In this document: positions 59,798-64,000 of the stretch, piece after piece
How positions within the stretch are numbered: position 1 is the stretch's first letter
Layout of the letters: the number at the start of each line of letters is the position of its first letter
From: Roseiarcus fermentans
Lineage (GTDB): Bacteria > Pseudomonadota > Alphaproteobacteria > Rhizobiales > Beijerinckiaceae
Reading direction: 5' to 3'
Length of the DNA: 64,000 nucleotides
Assembly (NCBI RefSeq): GCF_003315135.1
Contig: NZ_QNRK01000026.1
Coordinates: 1-64,000, forward strand
Program-made: the position numbers and the translations under genes
Notes under the pieces: generated by a model
Database searches by the model: none
What the model saw: the letters and a program-made list of their open reading frames with translations, nothing else
What the model was told of the DNA's origin: nothing

Positions 59798-61081
59798 TCA
59801 AAACCCCTCGGGCTTGCCGACCACCGTCGTGTACAGCGAGCCGTCGCCGAAGGCGCGGGCGGCGGCGCGCCGGACGTCGGCGCCGGTCACCGCGCCGATC
59901 TGGCGGTTGCGCTCGACCAGCCAGTCCGGCGCGCGGCCTTCGAGCTGGATCAGCACCAGCTGCGCCGCGATCTTGAGCGAGGTGTCGAAGCGCAGCGGAT
60001 AGGAGCCGATCAAATAGGTCTTGCCCTTCTCGAGTTCCTCCTCGCCGAGCCCGTTCAGCGCCACGTCGCGGATCTCGGCCGAGGCGACGTCGAAGCTCTC
60101 GCGCGCCCGCTCGTTCTTGGTGGTGGTGCCGCCGTAGAAGAAGCCGCCGTGGTCGAGGGCGTAGAAGGCGCCGAACACGGTGTAGGCGAGGCCGCGCTTC
60201 TCGCGCACCTCGCGGAACAGGCGCGAGGTCATGTTGCCGTGACCGCCGAGCACGTGCGCCGCCACCAGGCTCGGGATGAAATCGGGATCGTCGCGCTTGA
60301 GGCCGGGGCGACCGAAACGGATGGTCGACTGCGGCACGTCGAGCGCCACCGTGTCGATCCGCCCGAGCGCGCCGAACGGCGCCTCGGGAACGGTCTCGAG
60401 GTCGCCCGCGGCCGGCAGCTCGGCGAACACCCGGTCGACCAGCGCCGCCGCGCCCTTTTCGTCGATCGCCCCGACCACCGAGATCACCAGTTTGTCGCGC
60501 GCGATCACCCGCCTCGCCGCCGCCACGAGGTCGGCGCGCTCGATCTTGGCCAGCGTCTCCAGCGTCCCGTCGGCGGGCAAGCCGTACGGATGGCCGGGGA
60601 AGGCGTTCGACCGCCAGGCGCGCGCGGCCAGCGTCGCCGGATCGTTGGCGTCGTGGCGCAGACGCGCGTTGGCGTGCTCGCGCACCCGTAAGAAAGGCTC
60701 CTCGTCGAAGCGCGGCGCGTTCAGCGCCAGCCGCAGCAACTCGGCGGCGCGATCGAGGTTCTTCACCAGCGTGCGCATCCGCCCCGACATGTGCTCGCGG
60801 TCGTTGCGAAAGCTGATCTCCACCGCCTTCTCGTCCATGGCTCTCTGGAAGGCCTGCGAATCGAGATCGCCCGCGCCCTCGTCGAGCAGGCTCGCGGTCA
60901 GCATGGCGAGGCCGGCCTTGTCCGGCGGGTCCTGCGCGGCGCCGCCGCGCATGGCGAAGTCGAGCGAGACCAGAGGAACGGCGTAGGATTCGACCAGCCA
61001 GACGATCAGGCCGCGCGGGGTGACCAGCGGCTTCACGTTGACGGCGGTTTCGGGCGACGAGACGACGGCGTGCTTTTGCAT
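59798..61081 (-). CDS. M16 family peptidase-like subunit, non-catalytic type
   Basis: The 427-residue protein has the M16 fold (WLVESYAVPLVSLDFAMRGGAAQDPPDKAGLAML, VIGAIDEKGAAALVDRVF and MTSRLFREVREKRGLAYTVFGAF) but lacks the HxxEH zinc motif; the corresponding position reads KAGLAMLTASLLDEGA. It contains the R/Y glycine-rich loop used to bind substrate. It is the typical inactive partner of a heterodimeric M16B peptidase. It follows the catalytic subunit gene after a 35-bp gap. Confidence 0.9.
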   Translation of the reverse strand: MQKHAVVSSPETAVNVKPLVTPRGLIVWLVESYAVPLVSLDFAMRGGAAQDPPDKAGLAMLTASLLDEGAGDLDSQAFQRAMDEKAVEISFRNDREHMSGRMRTLVKNLDRAAELLRLALNAPRFDEEPFLRVREHANARLRHDANDPATLAARAWRSNAFPGHPYGLPADGTLETLAKIERADLVAAARRVIARDKLVISVVGAIDEKGAAALVDRVFAELPAAGDLETVPEAPFGALGRIDTVALDVPQSTIRFGRPGLKRDDPDFIPSLVAAHVLGGHGNMTSRLFREVREKRGLAYTVFGAFYALDHGGFFYGGTTTKNERARESFDVASAEIRDVALNGLGEEELEKGKTYLIGSYPLRFDTSLKIAAQLVLIQLEGRAPDWLVERNRQIGAVTGADVRRAAARAFGDGSLYTTVVGKPEGF

Positions 61082-61116
61082 GGGGCGTTTCCGAACGGGA
61101 TGGTCAGTCGGGCCGC

Positions 61117-62409
61117 TTACGCGGCCTCGGCTTCGAGCGGCAGGAGATGTCCGGTGACGGCGGGCTTGCCGACCAGCCATTTTCGCGCGACGGCGAGCAC
61201 CGCTTCGGCGTCGACCGCCTCGATCTTCGACGACCAGTCCTCGACGTCGCGGATCGTCTGGCCGAGCGCGAGCGAGGAGCCGTACCAGCGGGCGAGGTCG
61301 GACTGGCTGTCGCGGGCGTAGATCGCGTCGGCGACGAGGCGGGTCTTGGCCCGCTCGAGCGCGCTCTCGTCCACGCCCTCGACCAGGAACTTCGCCAGCA
61401 CGCGGTCGAACGCCTTGTCGAGCGCCTCGAGGCTCACGCCGGGCGCGGGCGACGCGTTGGCGATGAACCGGCTCTGGTCGAGCGCCGTGCCGTGGTAATA
61501 GGCCCAGGACGAGACCGCGAGCTTCTGCTCCATCACCAGATCGCGATAGAGGAGACTCGTCTGGCCGCCGCCGAGCAGGTGGCCGAGCACGTCGAGCGCT
61601 TCCGATTCGCCTTCCGCCGCGGTGCGGCACGACGGGACGAGGTAATGGCGCTGCCAATTCGGCTGCTGAACCTTCTCGTCGCGCACGGTGACGAGCCGGT
61701 CGGCGACCGACGGCGGCTCCAGCGGGCGGACGCGCCGGGGCGGTTCGCCGCGCGAGGCGACCTTGCCGTAGGTCTCCTCGGCCAGCGCCAGCGTCTCGGC
61801 CGGGTCGGCGTCGCCGGCGACGACGAGAATGGCGTTCTCCGGCGTGTAGAAGCGCTGGTAATAGGCGAGCGCGTCCTCGCGGCCGAGGCCCTCGATCTCG
61901 TGGCTCCAGCCGATGATCGGCACGCCGTAGGGGTGATGGGTGAACAGCGTCGCCTGCACCGCTTCGCCGAGCTGCGCGCCGGGATCGGTGTCGCAATGCA
62001 TCCGGCGTTCTTCCAGCACCACGTCGCGCTCGGGCGCGACGACGTCGTCGGTCAGCACGAGGCCGGTCATCCGGTCGGCCTCGAACGCCATGCACGTCTT
62101 CAGGTGCTCCTTGGCGACCTGCTGGAAATAGGCGGTGAAGTCGGGCCCGGTGAAGGCGTTCTCCTGTCCGCCGATCGAGGCGACATATTCGGAGAACTCG
62201 CCTTTCGGGTGGGCTGCGGTGCCCTTGAACATCAGGTGCTCGAGGAAATGGGCGATGCCGGACTTGCCCGGCGGATCGTCGGCGGCGCCGTTGCGGTACC
62301 AGACCATGTGGGTGACGACGGGGGCGCGGTGGTCGGGAATGACCACGACCTCGAGGCCGTTCTTCAGGGTGAAATGGGCGACCTGAGGGACTGGGGCGTG
62401 CGCGGTCAT
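61117..62409 (-). CDS. M16 family zinc metallopeptidase, catalytic subunit
   Basis: The 430-residue protein has the inverted zinc motif HFLEH (His54, Glu57, His58) in GIAHFLEHLMFKGT and a downstream VLEERRMHCDTDPGAQLGEA supplying the third ligand. The glycine-rich second half has LGGGQTSLLYRDLVMEQKLA. No signal peptide is evident, although related peptidases are often periplasmic. It probably degrades peptides with the inactive partner encoded downstream. Confidence 0.93.
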   Translation of the reverse strand: MTAHAPVPQVAHFTLKNGLEVVVIPDHRAPVVTHMVWYRNGAADDPPGKSGIAHFLEHLMFKGTAAHPKGEFSEYVASIGGQENAFTGPDFTAYFQQVAKEHLKTCMAFEADRMTGLVLTDDVVAPERDVVLEERRMHCDTDPGAQLGEAVQATLFTHHPYGVPIIGWSHEIEGLGREDALAYYQRFYTPENAILVVAGDADPAETLALAEETYGKVASRGEPPRRVRPLEPPSVADRLVTVRDEKVQQPNWQRHYLVPSCRTAAEGESEALDVLGHLLGGGQTSLLYRDLVMEQKLAVSSWAYYHGTALDQSRFIANASPAPGVSLEALDKAFDRVLAKFLVEGVDESALERAKTRLVADAIYARDSQSDLARWYGSSLALGQTIRDVEDWSSKIEAVDAEAVLAVARKWLVGKPAVTGHLLPLEAEAA

Positions 62410-62740
62410 CGAAGGTCCGGGAGGTTCGGGGGGCTCGCGGCCGTAACGACGACCGTGACGTCAATTTTTCGACATATAGGGCGCCGGAAAGCCGGTTGCG
62501 AGTCGGGGAGCGAAAGCTTGTGGCGTCCGTCGGCCAGATTCGCCAGGCGCCTGCCGCCGCCGATCGGGACAGGGTCGCCAGTCCGCGAATTCGGGGTCTT
62601 TGCGCGCCCGGGAAGCGCGTCGTGAGACCGCATGTTGACAGACCAGAGTCGCTTTGACTTTTTCCAGCGCAGCAACCATTGTTGACAGTAAATACCACTG
62701 CCGAAGAGTTTCCTGTTCGGCGGGTGTCGGAGGCAACGTC
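62410..62740. other. 331-bp divergent spacer with repeated TTGACAG
   Basis: TTGACAG occurs at 62635-62641 and again at 62682-62688, preceded by ATG and TTG. These could be two -35 elements or a paired activator site for the large downstream gene; no good -10 is 17 bases away from either. Small reading frames on the minus strand here are not credible. Confidence 0.4.
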
Positions 62741-64000
62741 ATGGGCGTCCTTTCTTCCTGGAAAAACAAGGCTGGCGGTCCGTTCGGGACGGCTGGCGAC
62801 TGGAGCGGCGGCGCCGTTCCCGGCGCAACGACCGACGCGGATCTGCCCGCGCTCGGCGTGGCCTACACGGTCACGAGTTCGACCAACGAGACTGTGGATT
62901 TTCTCGAGGTCGACCCGAACGCGACGCTCAATCTCACCGGCGGCGTCTTCACCGTTTTCGGAACCTCGGCCTGGTATTCGAATGCCTACCTTCTCGGAAC
63001 GATCCACGTCGGCGCCGGCGCGACGCTGAACTTCGGCGAAGCGGGCAGCCCCAGCGGCGACTCGGCCGAGATCAACGGGTCCGGGACTCTGAACATCGGT
63101 TCGACGGGCGCCCTGGCGCGACTGCAGGTTCTCGCCCCCTGGATGGGCCTCTTCAACGGCGCGACCGTCGCGCTGTCCGGCAACGCCCAGATTGGCGGCG
63201 CGACGACAGGCGGCGGGAACACGCTGGAAAACAAGAACGGGACGATTTCCGGATCGGGCCAGATCGGCAACGGCGCCGGCGCGACGGGCGGAAACGGCCT
63301 CATTCTGCTGAACGATCACAACGGCGTGATCAACGCCAACGGCGCCGCCGCGCTCGTCCTCAACACCGGCGCGAACGCGATCGGGAACCAGGGTCTGCTC
63401 GAAAACACCGGGACGGGCGGGCTCACGATCGCGAGCCTCCTGTATCAGGACGGCCGGTTGCTGGACACCGGGACTGGCGCGCTGACGCTCGACGCCGACG
63501 TCGAGGGCCTGGGAACGCTGACCGTCGCAAAGGGCGCCGTCGCCGTGCTCAACATCGGCGGGATCAGCCTCAACGGCGTCATCACGGTCGCGTCTGGCGG
63601 AAAGATCGCCACGACCTCCGGAAATACGGCGGCCGTCGGGGCGAACAACGCCTATGTCGGAGACGTCCTGTCCGGGACGATCGAGAACGCCGGGACGATC
63701 GCCGTCGCCAACAATTCGACGCTCAACCTCAACGCGTCTGTTTATAACTCCGGCGCGGGCGGCCTGTCGCTCGCGGGTTCGACGCTCGAAGTGTTCAACA
63801 ACGGCGCCAGCGTCTACGGCGGGACGGTCACACTCTCCAACAGCGCACAAAACCTGATCGACAGCAACCTCGAAGGTCAACAACTCAGCGATTACGCGAC
63901 GATCAACGGAGCGGGCACGATCGGCGACTCGTGGCTCCGACTGTATGTCGCGCCGACCGGCGTCGTGAACGCGGACGATTCCGTCGGGCTGACGATCGTG
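62741..64000 (+). CDS. Large beta-helical surface/secreted protein, 5' part (partial)
   Basis: The frame is open from the ATG at 62741 to the window end (420 codons) and continues beyond it. GGAGG lies eight bases upstream. The protein starts SWKNKAGGPFGTAGDWSGGAVPG without a signal peptide, then shows many imperfect repeats of short beta strands with N/G turns (NATLNLTGGVFTVFG, GTIHVGAGATLNFGEAG, LENTGTGGLTIAS, GTIENAGTIAVANNSTLNLNA). This is typical of right-handed beta-helix adhesins, often exported by type I or autotransporter systems. Function and C-terminus are unknown. Confidence 0.75.
   Translation, partial: MGVLSSWKNKAGGPFGTAGDWSGGAVPGATTDADLPALGVAYTVTSSTNETVDFLEVDPNATLNLTGGVFTVFGTSAWYSNAYLLGTIHVGAGATLNFGEAGSPSGDSAEINGSGTLNIGSTGALARLQVLAPWMGLFNGATVALSGNAQIGGATTGGGNTLENKNGTISGSGQIGNGAGATGGNGLILLNDHNGVINANGAAALVLNTGANAIGNQGLLENTGTGGLTIASLLYQDGRLLDTGTGALTLDADVEGLGTLTVAKGAVAVLNIGGISLNGVITVASGGKIATTSGNTAAVGANNAYVGDVLSGTIENAGTIAVANNSTLNLNASVYNSGAGGLSLAGSTLEVFNNGASVYGGTVTLSNSAQNLIDSNLEGQQLSDYATINGAGTIGDSWLRLYVAPTGVVNADDSVGLTIV

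Noticed and set aside
62461-62769. A 102-codon leftward frame at the start of the beta-helical gene
   Set aside because: It overlaps the stronger rightward start with GGAGG and has an Arg-rich composition without a family match.
59798-63883. A leftward frame joining both M16 genes into one very long protein
   Set aside because: The N-terminal part is out of frame with the catalytic M16 gene. The true genes have separate starts at 61081 and 62409.
1-64000. tRNA, rRNA, CRISPR arrays, insertion sequences and prophage
   Set aside because: No tRNA T-loop in a cloverleaf context, no spaced direct-repeat array and no transposase, integrase or phage structural gene was found.

Overview
The window is one stretch of a GC-rich chromosome, densely coded on both strands, from an alphaproteobacterium that is most likely a member of Hyphomicrobiales (Rhizobiales). 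The evidence is an Irr-type Fur regulator, a C4-pathway 5-aminolevulinate synthase (hemA), a PpsR/CrtJ-type photosynthesis regulator, a HWE-family histidine kinase, a TTAA-N7-TTAA CtrA-type box, and dispersed GTCATCGCGAGGAGCGAAGC repeats. PpsR together with the haem/bacteriochlorophyll precursor genes suggests a purple phototroph or a close relative, but no photosynthesis structural gene is present to prove it.

Layout. (i) 1-11.7 kb: a carbohydrate or hydroxy-acid uptake and catabolism operon. It encodes the end of a probable aldehyde dehydrogenase, two SDR dehydrogenases, a BKACE (DUF849) beta-keto acid cleavage enzyme, a ribose-type ABC importer (binding protein, two permeases, double ATPase), two beta-propeller proteins of the SMP-30/strictosidine-synthase type, one of them fused to a permease, and a GAF/PucR-type regulator. 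This is the best candidate for an undescribed pathway. (ii) 11.9-18.8 kb: a tiny membrane protein, a divergent NRAMP transporter, an MFS exporter, irr, then GFA, DUF1993, RidA and AMP nucleosidase genes. (iii) 19-25 kb: a secreted NHL-type propeller, a Crp/Fnr regulator, a YaiI/YqxD protein and a MOSC/ferredoxin-reductase fusion. (iv) 25-35 kb: a repeat-rich spacer, an L,D-transpeptidase, proC, ppsR, a TetR regulator, DUF6101, a HAD phosphatase behind a CtrA-type dyad, a TauE/SafE-like membrane protein and an AsmA protein. (v) 35.3-42.7 kb: a candidate leftward small RNA, then hemC, a class II aldolase, hemA, a glutamine amidotransferase and hemE-hemF. (vi) 43-50 kb: an aldo/keto reductase, DUF805, a three-gene ABC-2 export system, a HAD-HerA-like fusion ATPase and a histidine-rich small protein. 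(vii) 50-64 kb: a LysE exporter, dnaN, a membrane protein, preTA (reductive pyrimidine catabolism) behind a RutR-like operator, a polysaccharide deacetylase-like protein, a PAS/HWE kinase, a pair of M16 peptidases and the start of a large beta-helical surface or secreted protein that runs off the window.

How the genes work together. In region (i) the predicted flow is periplasmic capture, import, lactone opening by the propeller domains, oxidation by the SDRs to a beta-keto acid, then acetyl-CoA-dependent cleavage by BKACE. hemA, hemC, hemE and hemF supply tetrapyrroles, while irr (iron/haem status) and ppsR (oxygen/light) are typical regulators of that pathway. PreT and PreA form the NAD-dependent dihydropyrimidine dehydrogenase, and the operator-like dyad at its promoter fits uracil-responsive control.

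Noncoding DNA. The larger spacers (22.0-22.6, 25.0-26.4, 37.3-38.5, 49.4-49.7 and 50.8-51.3 kb) are mostly built from at least three families of short, hairpin-forming dispersed repeats. No tRNA, rRNA, CRISPR array, transposase or phage gene was recognised.
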